From assembly GCF_002794255.1 (NCBI RefSeq), contig NZ_PGGW01000060.1, positions 62,001 through 126,000 on the forward strand: 64,000 nt of DNA, in the 5' to 3' direction. Each line of letters opens with the position of its first letter. Position 1 is the first letter of the stretch. A program made the position numbers and the translations under genes. The notes beneath the pieces were generated by a model. The model saw nothing but the letters and a program-made list of their open reading frames with translations. It did no database searches and was not told the DNA's origin. Source of the DNA: Streptomyces carminius. GTDB lineage: Bacteria > Actinomycetota > Actinomycetes > Streptomycetales > Streptomycetaceae. Below are positions 1-9,128 of this stretch, one piece after another.

Positions 1-1
1 C

Positions 2-403
2 AACCCTCGGGCGAGACGCCTGTGCGAGCTGATGGAGGAGCAGGGCTACAGGCCGGGACCCACGCGCGGCGACGGCATGGTCAGCCTGATCGACATGGTC
101 AGCACGGCCAACCTCACCGACACTGACCGCGCGTTGCGGCTGCTCGATGAAAGCAGCGACGTTGTCTTACGGGGCAGCGTGTTGCGGGTAGGGCAGGCAC
201 GACGCACGGGGCACTTCCCGCACGAGGACCACCACATGCAACGGTGTCGGGTGGCGGCCGACTGGGACGCGCTCATCACGTGCCAGATCCTCGACCCGCG
301 CACCTCGGCGTGGTGGAAAGCCGCCTACGGGGACTTCCGCCCCCTCCTCGGCATCGCTACGGAGGTCATGGCCGAAGTGGCCCGTGGCGCACGGGAGGAG
401 TGA
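2..403 (+). CDS. Hypothetical protein, 5' end outside the window
   Basis: The reading frame is open from the left edge to a TGA at 401-403. An in-frame ATG lies at 32, but coding-like sequence continues upstream of it, so the protein is probably cut by the window. About 130 residues are visible. They are rich in Asp, Arg and Thr, with no membrane segment or motif I recognise. It sits directly upstream of a broken IS3 element and may belong to a mobile or degraded region. No function can be assigned. Confidence 0.4.
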   Translation, partial: NPRARRLCELMEEQGYRPGPTRGDGMVSLIDMVSTANLTDTDRALRLLDESSDVVLRGSVLRVGQARRTGHFPHEDHHMQRCRVAADWDALITCQILDPRTSAWWKAAYGDFRPLLGIATEVMAEVARGAREE

Positions 404-539
404 GAGGCGGGCGGTCAGTCCGGCCCGCGGTCCGACGAGGCGGCCTTGGTGCGTGAGGCGGTGCGCGATCTGCTCGGCGAGGTGTCCGCGCCCTCCTTCC
501 CGGGCGCCCACTACGCCCACAACGCGGTCGCCGCGCTCG

Positions 540-1095
540 CCGGACCTGGTCAACCGCCGCTTCACCGCCGAGCGGCCCAACCAGCTGTGGCTGGCGGATC
601 TGACCTACATCCGCACCTGGTCGGGGTGGGTCTACGTGGCGTTCGTCCTGGACGCGTACTCACGCCGGATCGTGGGCTGGCAGGCCGCCACGCACCTACC
701 GCACGGACCTGCCGCTGGACGCGCTGGAGATAGCGCTGTGGCGGCAGAGGATCAAGAAGGACGCCGGGCTCATCCACCACAGCGACAGAGGGTCGCAGTA
801 CGTGTCCATTCGCTATACGGAACGTCTCGCGGAGGTCGGGGCTTCCGCGTCGGTGGGTTCCGTCGCGGACAGTTATGACAACGCGATGGCCGAGGCCCTG
901 AACGGCACGTTCAAAGCCGAACTGATCGAGCATCAGGGGCCATGGCGGGACTTCGACCAGGTCGAGCGGGCCGTCTTCCAGTGGGTCGCGTGGTACAACA
1001 GTGAACGCCTCCACTCCGCCCTCGGCTACGTACCACCCGACGAGTACGGACAGGCGCACCGGGCGCAACTGGACGAAGTCCCACAGACCGCTTGA
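540..1095 (+). pseudogene. IS3-family transposase (OrfB), truncated and frameshifted
   Basis: Translation shows the DDE integrase core of an IS3-family transposase: VNRRFTAERPNQLW then LADLTYI (first catalytic Asp), HHSDRGSQY (second Asp) and AEALNGTFKAELIE (catalytic Glu), ending PQTA-stop at 1095. The N-terminal third is missing. The sequence before about 540 belongs to something else, including a short coding-like stretch beginning TTGGTGCGTGAGG near 443. The frame changes near 702, where one extra base after the codons for ATHL shifts the rest of the gene. The element therefore cannot make a full transposase. A sequencing error at this base is possible but would not restore the lost 5' end. 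Confidence 0.8.
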
Positions 1096-1130
1096 TCACA
1101 CGATCGCGGACTCTACGAAACTCGGGGCAG
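540..1130 (+). mobile_element. IS3-family insertion sequence remnant
   Basis: This is the extent of IS-like sequence. The right side runs past the transposase stop through a stretch (about 1096-1130) that resembles the usual 3' end of actinobacterial IS3 elements (ctctacgaaactcggggca). The left inverted repeat and the OrfA part are absent. The exact ends and any target duplication cannot be fixed from this sequence alone. Confidence 0.5.
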
Positions 1131-1217
1131 CTCAGTCCCTAGCTACTCCCTCCTGATCCCACCCTTGTCCGGGAACGGGTCCAGGGCCAGCGTCGGGGTG
1201 ACACAGACCTGTGACTT

Positions 1218-1502
1218 TCAACGGCTTCTGACGTAGTTACTCGGCAGTACACGGTGTTCCTGTCTGTCAATGTCTGAACGGTCGGACGGGCCACCGGGCG
1301 GGTCGGTGAGTACTTCCAGGAAGCCGTCTGCATGCAGACGGCTGCGCGATCGGCTCAGCCCGTGACGCCTGTGGCGCATGTGGTCCGCAGGGCTGTAGAC
1401 AGTTTCGCGGCTGATGCCGAACTCCTTCGCGGCCCGCATGGCGACCTCCGCGGAGTCCTCGTCCTCCGGCACGAGCGAGACCACCAGCGCCGCCGCGCTC
1501 AT
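1218..1502 (-). pseudogene. Small HTH-like protein remnant
   Basis: An ATG at 1502 starts a frame beginning MSAAALVVSLVPEDEDSAEV, followed by AMRAAKEFGISRETVY, which looks like a helix-turn-helix. After about residue 37 the composition becomes Arg/Ser-rich and unlike protein, so the 3' part was probably replaced or frameshifted. The start overlaps the stop of the upstream fragment (ATGA), which suggests the two were once a translationally coupled pair. It could be the start of a small DNA-binding protein, but I cannot name the family. Confidence 0.3.
1322..1343. repeat. Perfect 22-bp palindrome
   Basis: The two halves AGCCGTCTGCA and TGCAGACGGCT form a perfect inverted repeat with no spacer. 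It lies in the degraded region, inside the weak 3' part of the HTH-like remnant. It could be an old operator, a recombination site or an IS end. No neighbouring gene settles which. Confidence 0.4.
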
Positions 1503-1820
1503 GGCGCGACCTCCTCCACCGCCCGCCACAGCGCCGCCGTGTCCAGGTCGGCACCGTGGGTCTCGACCAGCTCCAGCTCCTCGAACAGCACCTTCGCCGC
1601 CCGCACGAGCGTGCGCGACGCCTTCTCCAGCTGCGGCAACGTCGAGAGTCGTTCCTTAGTCGTTCCTTGTCCGTGGCCCGCTTCGCTGTGCTGATCAGCC
1701 GGGTGGCCATCAGCACCTGCGAACAGGTCCAGCGCCTCGTCTTGAAGGGCCCCGAAGATCTCGGCCAGGGCTGTCGGCAGTTCGAAGCACTGTGGGCAGT
1801 CGGTGCGGCTTTGCCCTCCT
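1499..1820 (-). pseudogene. Gene fragment upstream of the HTH-like remnant
   Basis: On the minus strand a frame without an obvious ATG or GTG start encodes protein-like sequence: DCPQCFELPTALAEIFGALQ near the start, then LSTLPQLEKASRTLVRAAKV, and a C terminus ending WRAVEEVAP. It stops at 1499, overlapping the next start. Composition looks coding, with acidic and Leu/Ala-rich helices. The missing start and the neighbouring IS scar suggest a 5'-truncated gene. Function unknown. Confidence 0.35.
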
Positions 1821-2042
1821 GCCGAGCCTCACGGTTCCTCGTCCCAATCCGATTCTTCGGCCGGACGCGGTCTCCGCATGGACGAGACGGCGGCACAGGC
1901 GAGGGAAGACGTCTGTGCCGCCGCCTGCTCCCGGGAAGGAAATGTTCCGGGGGAGAGACCTGTTGCCGGGGGAGGACATGGTCGGCCGGGTGGCGTGGTA
2001 CCCGGCCGCCGCAAGCACTCTCCCCCGGCAAGGAAGCACACC
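1821..2042. other. Leader upstream of the NmrA-like gene
   Basis: No supported gene lies here. Long open frames cross it on both strands but are GC-driven shadows. Together with 1096-1217 and the two remnants above, this makes up the gap between the IS scar and the NmrA-like gene. A divergent HxlR- or TetR-type regulator is common upstream of such reductases, but none is visible. Confidence 0.4.
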
Positions 2043-2909
<867 letters not shown>

Positions 2910-2962
2910 CCTGCCCACCGGGAAACGGTCACTTGACAGCTACCGCTTTCCGGGAGGCAGGC

Positions 2963-2989
2963 CGGGCAGGACCCTCTCGGTCCTGCCCG
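2963..2989. terminator. Bidirectional rho-independent-like hairpin
   Basis: Perfect 11-bp inverted repeat, CGGGCAGGACC / GGTCCTGCCCG, with a 5-nt loop. It lies between the stop of the NmrA-like gene (plus) and the stop of the DUF4143 ATPase (minus), so it can terminate both. No U-tract follows, as is usual in Streptomyces. Confidence 0.6.
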
Positions 2990-3027
2990 CTCCCGGACTC
3001 CCTCGGCGTGCAAGGCACGAATGCCGC

Positions 3028-4302
3028 TCATGTCCAGAGCGTGCTGAGGGGAAGCACGTGGATTCGTTCATCGATCGTGTACGCGCGATTTCCGAGGTTC
3101 AGCAGGACTCCACCGGTGTAGGCATCGCCGAGCTTGTCACGCAACATCCGCAACCCGCGCAAGTCCTGTTGCGTCACCCGCGACGACGCCTTCACCTCGA
3201 CACCGGCCGTCCGGCCGTCGTAGGACTCCACGACCAGATCGACCTCTATCTGGTCGTGGGTGCGGAAATGTCCGGTGATGACCGGCTCTTCGAGCCAACT
3301 CACCTGCCGTAGCACCTCGTTGACTGCAAAAGTCTCCAGCACGTGCCCGAACTCGGTGAGTACAGCGGGCTGCCGGCCGGCGAGTCGCCGTGTGGTGAGT
3401 CCGAGGAGATGACTCGCCAGACCGGAGTCGACCAGATGGACCTTGGGCATACCGGCAACCCTGCTGCCAAGAGTCCGACCCCATGCGGGCAGTCGGTGCA
3501 CGAGAAAGACAGCCTCGAGGAGGGCGAGGTAGTCACCGGTCACGGACGGCTCCAGAAGAGCCTGCTCAGCGGCTTTCCTGTTGTTGAGCACCTGACCTGT
3601 CTGTGCAGCCAGCACACGCAGCAGCCTGGGGAGGGCGTCACGCTGCCGCACCTGACGGATCTCCAGCACGTCGCGGTTGATCACCAAGGACACGTAGTCC
3701 CGGAACCAGCGGGAGCGAGCAGTGGCGGAACGCCGCACCGCGAGCGGGAATCCCCCCGCCAGCACCCGTTGCTCATAGCCTTCACGGGTCTCCGGAGTCC
3801 GGACTTTGCCGATGAGAGCCGCAGGGTCGTCAAGCAGGTGCTCGCAGAAGGTCTCCCGCGTCCCCTCCAGTTCTCCCTGGGAAAGAGGCCACACGTCAAC
3901 CACGTGAACGCGTCCGGTGAGCGACTGGGCCACCCTCGGAAGAGCGGTGTACCGCGTCGAGCCGGTGAGGACGAACCGGCCCGTACGCAGATCTCTGTTG
4001 AGCTCCGCCTTCACCGCGTCGAGGAGCTCGGGAACCTTCTGGAACTCGTCCACGAGTACCGGCGCGGGGCCACCCGCAAAGAGTGCCGGATCAGCAGCTA
4101 CCGCTTCGCGAGTAGCCAGATCGTCGAGGTCGAGCACCGTACGGTCCGCACGCGCCGCGATCCCGGCGAGGAGAGTCGACTTGCCCACGGTCCTGGCTCC
4201 GTTGAGCACGAGGACGGGTTCCTCCCCGAGCAACGTCTGCAGGGCGCCCTCCAGCCTTCGCGCAACGGCATGCTCTCCTCCTTCTTTCTGTCCCACAGCC
4301 AC
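3028..4302 (-). CDS. AAA-type ATPase with DUF4143 nuclease-like C-terminal domain
   Basis: A 424-residue protein of the AAA_14/DUF4143 family. The N-terminal ATPase has a Walker A motif, GARTVGKST (about residues 35-43), and a Walker B, VLVDEFQ (about 102-108). A sensor-like LTGSTRY follows. The C-terminal third (about 330-400) has EVDLVVE and GVEVKAS, a PD-(D/E)xK-like arrangement that suggests a nuclease fold. The start is a GTG at 4302 preceded by GGAGGGGG. Four 23-bp AT-rich repeats lie just upstream. Members of this family are widespread and sporadic in bacteria and archaea, often in mobile or defence-rich neighbourhoods; the biochemical role is not established. It is a single-gene unit. 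Confidence 0.85.
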   Translation of the reverse strand: MAVGQKEGGEHAVARRLEGALQTLLGEEPVLVLNGARTVGKSTLLAGIAARADRTVLDLDDLATREAVAADPALFAGGPAPVLVDEFQKVPELLDAVKAELNRDLRTGRFVLTGSTRYTALPRVAQSLTGRVHVVDVWPLSQGELEGTRETFCEHLLDDPAALIGKVRTPETREGYEQRVLAGGFPLAVRRSATARSRWFRDYVSLVINRDVLEIRQVRQRDALPRLLRVLAAQTGQVLNNRKAAEQALLEPSVTGDYLALLEAVFLVHRLPAWGRTLGSRVAGMPKVHLVDSGLASHLLGLTTRRLAGRQPAVLTEFGHVLETFAVNEVLRQVSWLEEPVITGHFRTHDQIEVDLVVESYDGRTAGVEVKASSRVTQQDLRGLRMLRDKLGDAYTGGVLLNLGNRAYTIDERIHVLPLSTLWT

Positions 4303-4315
4303 GCTCCCCCTCCTG

Positions 4316-4407
4316 TCGAGCTACGTTTCGAGGCATGTTTTTACTACACTTCGAGGGTACTTTTTACTACACTTCGAGGGATTATTTTGCTGCACTTCGA
4401 GGCCATG
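4316..4407. repeat. Four 23-bp AT-rich direct repeats (iteron-like)
   Basis: Copies start at 4316, 4339, 4362 and 4385, exactly 23 bp apart. The core of the two central copies is ttttactacacttcgaggg; the outer copies are degenerate. They lie immediately upstream of the GTG start of the DUF4143 ATPase and are strikingly AT-rich for this genome. The regular spacing of about two helical turns puts every copy on the same DNA face, as in operator or iteron arrays. Autoregulation by the ATPase is possible but only inferred. Confidence 0.75.
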
Positions 4408-4708
4408 ACAGGTAGCGCGCCGAGGCCGGTGCTATAGCGACACATCCACCGTGACCTGCAGGGATCCACGCAGATCCCCTTGCGGTACGTGTCAATCAAG
4501 GGTGCTCTGGGCCACTCACGCGAGTGATACCAGAGGGACTCGACGGCGCGAGTTGTCAGCAATCGGCGGCAGCTTTACAGCGGCGGTCCGCCACGGCGGT
4601 CGCCGCCGGGCCGGCCACGTGGGTGCCGCCGGTCCGGCGGCACGCCGCGCGCCGGAGACGGGTACGGAGCGCCTTGTCTCCGGTGAGTGGCGGATGGGGC
4701 CGCCTCCC
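4408..4708. other. Intergenic stretch, no gene seen
   Basis: About 300 bp between the repeat array and the stop of the anti-sigma-like ATPase. Open frames exist on both strands but have no start signal or family resemblance. No clear hairpin was found. Confidence 0.4.
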
Positions 4709-5197
4709 TCAGCAGGTGACTGCGGGGACGGGGACGGGCGGGGGAACGTCCCAGTTCAGCTCGAACCAGACGGCCTTGCCCCGCAGTCCGCAGGTCCCCC
4801 GGGGACCGCCGGGGACCGGGCCGCCGCCCCACCGGTCGGCGAGTACGTCCAGGATCAACAGGCCGCGTCCGCCCTCCCCGTCGGGCGGCGGTGGCGGCGA
4901 GACGGGTGAGGGGATCTTCGGGTCGGCGTCCCACACGCTGACCCGCAGGACGGGGTGGAGCCACTGGAGCCGCACGGCGGCGGTGTGCCCGGTGTGGCGG
5001 ACGGAGTTGGTGGCCAGCTCGGAGGTCAGCAGCTCAGCTCGGGGCGTGAGGTCGCGCAGCCCGTGCGCGGCCAGGACGGTGCGTAGGGTGACTCTGGCGA
5101 TCCCCGGGCCGCGCGGGTCGCGGGGGAAGCGGAGCTCGTACTCCCAGGGGTGGTCGAACGGGATGGGTGCGGGGGCGGGAATCGGCAGTGCGGTCAC
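4709..5197 (-). CDS. ATP-binding protein, anti-sigma factor RsbW/SpoIIAB-like
   Basis: A 162-residue HATPase_c-domain protein typical of the many Streptomyces RsbW-like regulators. LTSELATNSVRHT (about residues 53-65) is the N box that binds ATP-Mg; VWDADP and GGRGLLILDVLADRWG form the G-box region. A Pro-rich linker (SPVSPPPPPDGEGG) sits between them. The GTG start at 5197 is preceded by GGAGGAG; the longer frame upstream has unrelated composition. Such proteins act as cytoplasmic kinases or binding partners of anti-anti-sigma factors. It is divergent from the XRE-DUF5753 gene, a very common Streptomyces arrangement, so the two probably work together. Confidence 0.85.
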   Translation of the reverse strand: MTALPIPAPAPIPFDHPWEYELRFPRDPRGPGIARVTLRTVLAAHGLRDLTPRAELLTSELATNSVRHTGHTAAVRLQWLHPVLRVSVWDADPKIPSPVSPPPPPDGEGGRGLLILDVLADRWGGGPVPGGPRGTCGLRGKAVWFELNWDVPPPVPVPAVTC

Positions 5198-5534
5198 GGC
5201 TCCTCCGGGTGTGTGAGTACGGGCGCGCCCTGTGCGGGCGGTGATGTGTGACGGGCAGCCGCACGTGGAAGGTGGGCACGCGGTTCGACTGCGGCCCGTC
5301 GATGCCGCGCTGTCGGCGGTGGCCTGCCGTTTCGCCCTCCCGGGTGTGGGCGAACGGTGCGCTTCCGCTGCGCGCTCGGCGGCATGGCGCGGCTGCGCGG
5401 GAATCACCATAGGACCGCCGACATAACCCGTACTACCAAAGTCACCGGTACGAGTTAATTAATCAGGATTTGCTGGGCCATCGTCTCCGAACACCGACAG
5501 ACTGCGCGAGGCACGAGAAGCAAGGGGACGAGCC
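5198..5534. promoter_or_regulatory. Divergent intergenic region with AT-rich patch
   Basis: This 337-bp region separates the divergent anti-sigma-like and XRE genes. Most of it is GC-rich, but about 5423-5480 is AT-rich and includes gagttaattaatcagg, the likely promoter for the XRE gene. Two GTAC-containing half-sites flank the patch (around 5430 and 5449) and could bind the XRE protein. The plus-strand leader ends with AAGGGGACGAGCC before the ATG at 5535. Confidence 0.45.
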
Positions 5535-6386
5535 ATGGCACCGCAGAAGTCACCGACCGTCCGTCAGCGCAGGTTCGGCACCGAGTTGAGGCGCATGCGT
5601 GAAGCGGTCGGCATGTCCGCGCCTTCGGCGGCCGGCCTGCTGGGTACGAACCGGACGGTGATCTCCAATATCGAAGCCGGACGCTTCGGGATCAGCGAGC
5701 AGCGCCTGCGCCGTCTGGCCAGCATCTACGAGTGCACCGACAGCGCACTCGTGGACGCCCTGGCCGAGATGACCGGAGGCCGGAAAGTCCACTGGTGGGA
5801 GGAGTACCGGGGAAAGATCCCGCCGGACTTCCTCGACGTGTCGGAGATCGAGCATTACGCGGTACGACTGCGCACGGTGCAGACCACACACCTGCCCGGC
5901 CTGTTCCACACGGAGGAGCACGCGAGGGCGATCATCGATCTCTTCGTACCGCCTCTGCCGCGCCTTGAAGTGGAACTGCGTGTGGCACATCGCCTCGCGC
6001 GGCAGACCGTGGTCACCGGCGACAGGGCGATCCCGTACACGGGCGTCATCCACGAGGCTGCGCTGAGGATGCAGTTCGGTGGCAGGAAGGTGGCCCGCGC
6101 GCAGCTCAACCGCCTGCTGGAGGACGGTGAACGGGACAACGTCACCTTCCTCGTGATCCCGTTCGACGCCGGCGGGTTCACGATGGCCGGTGACTCCGTC
6201 CTCTACGCCGAAGCACCGAGCTCACAACTTGATACCGTGCACATGGACTCGCACACCGGCGCGGTGTTCATCGACTCGCCGACTCAACTGGCCAACTTCC
6301 GCAAGCGGTTGGACATGGTCGAGAAGACGGCGCTGGATCCCGAGACATCGAGGGACTTCATCAAGTCGATCACCAAAGACCTGTGA
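5535..6386 (+). CDS. XRE-family regulator with DUF5753 domain
   Basis: A 283-residue protein with an N-terminal helix-turn-helix of the XRE type (residues about 12-70; TNRTVISNIEAGRFG is the recognition segment) and a C-terminal DUF5753 domain (about 90-280, including HLPGLFHTEEHARAI and LDTVHMDSHTGAVFIDSP). This family is abundant in Streptomyces and nearly always precedes a DUF397 gene. The WhiJ/BldB-like systems are the studied examples; they influence development and antibiotic production. Its stop overlaps a possible GTG of the next gene, so the two are likely co-transcribed. DNA target unknown. Confidence 0.9.
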   Translation: MAPQKSPTVRQRRFGTELRRMREAVGMSAPSAAGLLGTNRTVISNIEAGRFGISEQRLRRLASIYECTDSALVDALAEMTGGRKVHWWEEYRGKIPPDFLDVSEIEHYAVRLRTVQTTHLPGLFHTEEHARAIIDLFVPPLPRLEVELRVAHRLARQTVVTGDRAIPYTGVIHEAALRMQFGGRKVARAQLNRLLEDGERDNVTFLVIPFDAGGFTMAGDSVLYAEAPSSQLDTVHMDSHTGAVFIDSPTQLANFRKRLDMVEKTALDPETSRDFIKSITKDL

Positions 6387-6400
6387 GAGAGGCGATCTCC

Positions 6401-6628
6401 ATGTCAGAGCTCGTATGGGTCAAGTCTTCCTTCTCCGAAGCCGGTGGCAACAACTGCGTCGAGATAGCCGTCGACGGCGAGAACACAGCGATCCGGGACA
6501 GCACCGCACCGGAGCAGGTCGTCACCACCAGCAGCACCGCCTTCCGCACCTTCGTCTCCGAGGTGAAAACCCGGACCGGCGCACACAGTGCGGGTGGCTT
6601 CCCGAGTGCCGGTCAGTTGCCCCTGTAA
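6401..6628 (+). CDS. DUF397 protein with chimeric C terminus
   Basis: The first about 60 residues are a normal DUF397 domain (MSELVWVKSSFSEAGGNNC, then IRDSTAP and a TAFRTFV helix). The ATG at 6401 is preceded by GAGAGAG. A GTG at 6383 that overlaps the upstream stop is an alternative. The last about 14 residues (AGGFPSAGQLPL) are not DUF397-like. They match the part of DUF5753 that normally reads into LYAEG, so the gene runs into a degraded second DUF5753 fragment and stops at a TAA where a Tyr codon is expected. It probably partners the XRE-DUF5753 protein. Confidence 0.8.
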   Translation: MSELVWVKSSFSEAGGNNCVEIAVDGENTAIRDSTAPEQVVTTSSTAFRTFVSEVKTRTGAHSAGGFPSAGQLPL

Positions 6629-6808
6629 GCGGAAGGCCTGGTTCCCCAACTGGACACCGTGCACATCGACACGGTGCACGGCCCGGCCTTCGTCGACTCC
6701 CCGACACCGCCCGCCAACTACCGGACCGTGCTGGGCATGATGGAGGGGTTCGTGCTTCCTCCGGAGAAGTCCCGCGACTTCATGTGGTCCATCGCGCGTG
6801 AGATGTGA
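6584..6808 (+). pseudogene. C-terminal fragment of a second XRE-DUF5753 regulator
   Basis: Downstream of the TAA at 6626 the same frame continues with AEGLVPQLDTVHIDTVHG, then FVDSPTPPANYRTVLGMMEG and SRDFMWSIAREM, ending TGA at 6806-6808. This is the conserved end of DUF5753. The N-terminal HTH and most of the domain are gone. The fragment lies between two DUF397 genes, so a whole XRE/DUF397 cassette was probably duplicated and then collapsed by deletion. Confidence 0.75.
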
Positions 6809-6819
6809 GAGGAACGGAC

Positions 6820-7017
6820 GTGCCCGAGCTTGCCTGGCAGAAGTCCTCGTACTGCGGAAACGGTGGCAACAACTGCGTCGAGACAGCCGTCGACGGCGAG
6901 AACACAGCGATCCGGGACAGCACCGCGCCGGGGGTACGCATCACCGTCGGTCGCGCGGCTTTCGGCTCCTTCATGACGTTCATGAAAGCCGGAGACCCCG
7001 ACCGCCTGCCGGACTGA
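6820..7017 (+). CDS. DUF397 protein, second copy
   Basis: A 65-residue DUF397 protein: VPELAWQKSSYCGNGGNNC, then IRDSTAPGVRITVGRAAF and a C-terminal helix. The GTG at 6820 is preceded by GAGAGGA with good spacing; a GTG at 6805 is possible but adds unrelated residues. About 70 bp in the middle (6863-6931) are almost identical to the first copy (6444-6512), which points to recent duplication or gene conversion. It follows the degraded DUF5753 fragment, so it has lost its own partner. Confidence 0.85.
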   Translation: MPELAWQKSSYCGNGGNNCVETAVDGENTAIRDSTAPGVRITVGRAAFGSFMTFMKAGDPDRLPD

Positions 7018-7080
7018 CGGCGTTCCCTGGGGAAAGCGCCCGTCCCCGGCCCCGCTCTCCTGCGAGAGGAGGCCGCGGTC

Positions 7081-8241
7081 TCAGCCGACGGCCGCCGCGC
7101 CGCGGCGCTCGGTGGCGGCGATCGTCGCCGAGCCGACCACGCGGGTGCCGTCGTAGAGGACGACCGCCTGGCCCGGGGCCACGCCGCGCACCGGCTCGGT
7201 GAAGGACACCCGCAGCTCGGCGCCGTCCGGGCCGTCCACCAGCTCCGCCGTCACCGGTGTCTCGGCGCCGTGGGCACGGAGCTGGGCGGTGTACGTGCCC
7301 GGCCCGGTGGGCGGGGTGCCGCACCAGCGGGGGCTGATCGCCGTCAGGGCGACCACGTCCAGGGCGGCGGCGGGACCGACCGTGACGGTGTTGTCCACCG
7401 GGGAGATGTCCAGCACGTAGCGGGGCTTCCCGTCGGGGGCGGGGTGGCCGATGCGCAGGCCCTTGCGCTGGCCGACGGTGAAGCCGTAGGCGCCGGAGTG
7501 GGTGCCGAGCCGGTTGCCGTCCTCGTCGACGATGTCGCCCTCGGCGGTGCCCAGGTGCTTCGCGAGAAAGCCCTGGGTGTCGCCGTCGGCGATGAAGCAG
7601 ATGTCGTGGCTGTCGGGCTTCTTCGCCACCGCCAGGCCGCGGCGCTCGGCCTCGGCGCGGATCTCCTCCTTGGTGGTGCGGGTGTCGCCCAGCGGGAACA
7701 GGGCGTGGGCGAGCTGCCGCTCGTCCAGCACGCCGAGCACGTAGCTCTGGTCCTTGGCCGCGTCGGCGGCGCGGTGCAGCTCGCGGGTGCCGTCCTCGCG
7801 GGCGACGACGGTGGCGTAGTGGCCGGTGCACACCGCGTCGAAGCCCAGCGCCAGCGCCTTGTCCAGCAGCGCCGCGAACTTGATCTTCTCGTTGCAGCGC
7901 AGGCAGGGGTTGGGGGTGCGGCCGGCCTCGTACTCGGCGACGAAGTCGTCCACCACGTCGCGGCGGAAGCGCTCGGCCAGGTCCCACACGTAGAAGGGGA
8001 TGCCGATGACGTCGGCGGCGCGGCGGGCGTCGCGGGAGTCCTCGACGGTGCAGCAGCCCCGGGCGCCGGTGCGGAAGGACTGCGGGTTGGCGGACAGGGC
8101 GAGGTGGACGCCGGTGACGTCGTGCCCCGCCTCGACCGCGCGGGCGGCGGCGACGGCGGAGTCGACGCCGCCGGACATGGCGGCGAGGACGCGGAGGCGG
8201 CGGGGTGCGGCGGGCTGCGGCGCGTGCGGCGTGTCGGTCAT
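7081..8241 (-). CDS. mnmA: tRNA-specific 2-thiouridylase
   Basis: A 386-residue MnmA. It activates U34 of tRNA Lys/Glu/Gln with ATP and inserts sulfur. LAAMSGGVDSAV holds the PP-loop (about residues 18-25). NPCLRCNEKIKF carries the catalytic nucleophile Cys, and the second catalytic Cys is in SHDICFIADGDTQGF. The C-terminal beta-barrel is complete. The ATG at 8241 (MTDTPHAPQ) fits Streptomyces orthologues; the upstream extension is Arg-rich and unlikely. The sulfur donor is probably the cysteine desulfurase at 12187-13356, encoded on the same strand but separated by other genes. Confidence 0.95.
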   Translation of the reverse strand: MTDTPHAPQPAAPRRLRVLAAMSGGVDSAVAAARAVEAGHDVTGVHLALSANPQSFRTGARGCCTVEDSRDARRAADVIGIPFYVWDLAERFRRDVVDDFVAEYEAGRTPNPCLRCNEKIKFAALLDKALALGFDAVCTGHYATVVAREDGTRELHRAADAAKDQSYVLGVLDERQLAHALFPLGDTRTTKEEIRAEAERRGLAVAKKPDSHDICFIADGDTQGFLAKHLGTAEGDIVDEDGNRLGTHSGAYGFTVGQRKGLRIGHPAPDGKPRYVLDISPVDNTVTVGPAAALDVVALTAISPRWCGTPPTGPGTYTAQLRAHGAETPVTAELVDGPDGAELRVSFTEPVRGVAPGQAVVLYDGTRVVGSATIAATERRGAAAVG

Positions 8242-8366
8242 AGCGCTCCCCAGGGTACGGCGCCGCCGGCGCCGGGGCGGGGCCGGATACCGGGTGGGCA
8301 CGGGTCCGGGTGCGGTCCGGGGCGCCGTCCGGAACCACGGGGGCGGGTCCGGGCGTTGTTCGAGCC

Positions 8367-9128
8367 ATGTACGAGAACCAGGTTCCCGGGCCCCGGGCGG
8401 GCGGCGGGGACGGTCAGCAGGCGGGCGACCGGCAGCCGGAGGCTCCGCGCCCGAACGGCCACCGGGCCGGCCGGGGGCGCCGTCCCGCCGTCAGCCGCCG
8501 CGCCCTGCTGATCGGCGGTACGGCGGCCGGGCTGGGCGCGGCCGGGCTGGCCGGCCGTGAGCGGCTGGCCCGGATGTGGTGGCAGGTGCCGGGGGTGAAC
8601 CGGCCGCGCACCGAGGGTGAGGTGGACCACCCGGGCGCGGAGTGGATAGCGGCCTCCGGGGCGAACTGGCGGATGGCCGACCGGCCCTACGACTTCACCG
8701 TCGACCGGGTGGTGATCCATCTCATCCAGGGCGACTACGCCACCGCCGTGAAGGTCTTCCGGGATCCGGCGCACCGCGCCGCCACCCACTACGTGGTGCG
8801 GACCTCCGACGGGCACGTGGCGCAGATGGTGCGGGAGCTGGACGTGGCGTACCACGCGGGCAACCGGGCGTACAACGAGCGCAGCATCGGCATCGAGCAC
8901 GAGGGCCGGGTGGAGAACCCCGGCTCCGTCACCGACGCCACCTACCGGGCGTCGGCCGCGCTGACCGCCGGGATATGCGACCGGTACGGCTTCCCCCGGG
9001 ACCGCGAGCACATCGTCGGCCACGTCGAGGTGCCCGGCACCGACCACACCGACCCCGGCCCGCACTGGGACTGGGACCGCTACCTGGAGCTGGTCCGGGC
9101 CGTGCCGCCGGTGAAGCCGGAGCACTGA
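8367..9128 (+). CDS. N-acetylmuramoyl-L-alanine amidase (Amidase_2)
   Basis: A 253-residue secreted amidase of the T7-lysozyme/PGRP type, cutting the amide bond between muramic acid and the stem peptide. A Pro/Arg-rich N terminus leads to SRRALLIGGTAAGLGAAGLAG, a Tat-like signal (about residues 48-70). Zinc ligands are visible as the His in VVIHLIQG, the His of GIEHEG, and HTDPGPHWDW near the C terminus. Length and motif order match the family. The ATG at 8367 is chosen because upstream residues lack signal-peptide character. Role: peptidoglycan turnover outside the membrane. Confidence 0.9.
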   Translation: MYENQVPGPRAGGGDGQQAGDRQPEAPRPNGHRAGRGRRPAVSRRALLIGGTAAGLGAAGLAGRERLARMWWQVPGVNRPRTEGEVDHPGAEWIAASGANWRMADRPYDFTVDRVVIHLIQGDYATAVKVFRDPAHRAATHYVVRTSDGHVAQMVRELDVAYHAGNRAYNERSIGIEHEGRVENPGSVTDATYRASAALTAGICDRYGFPRDREHIVGHVEVPGTDHTDPGPHWDWDRYLELVRAVPPVKPEH

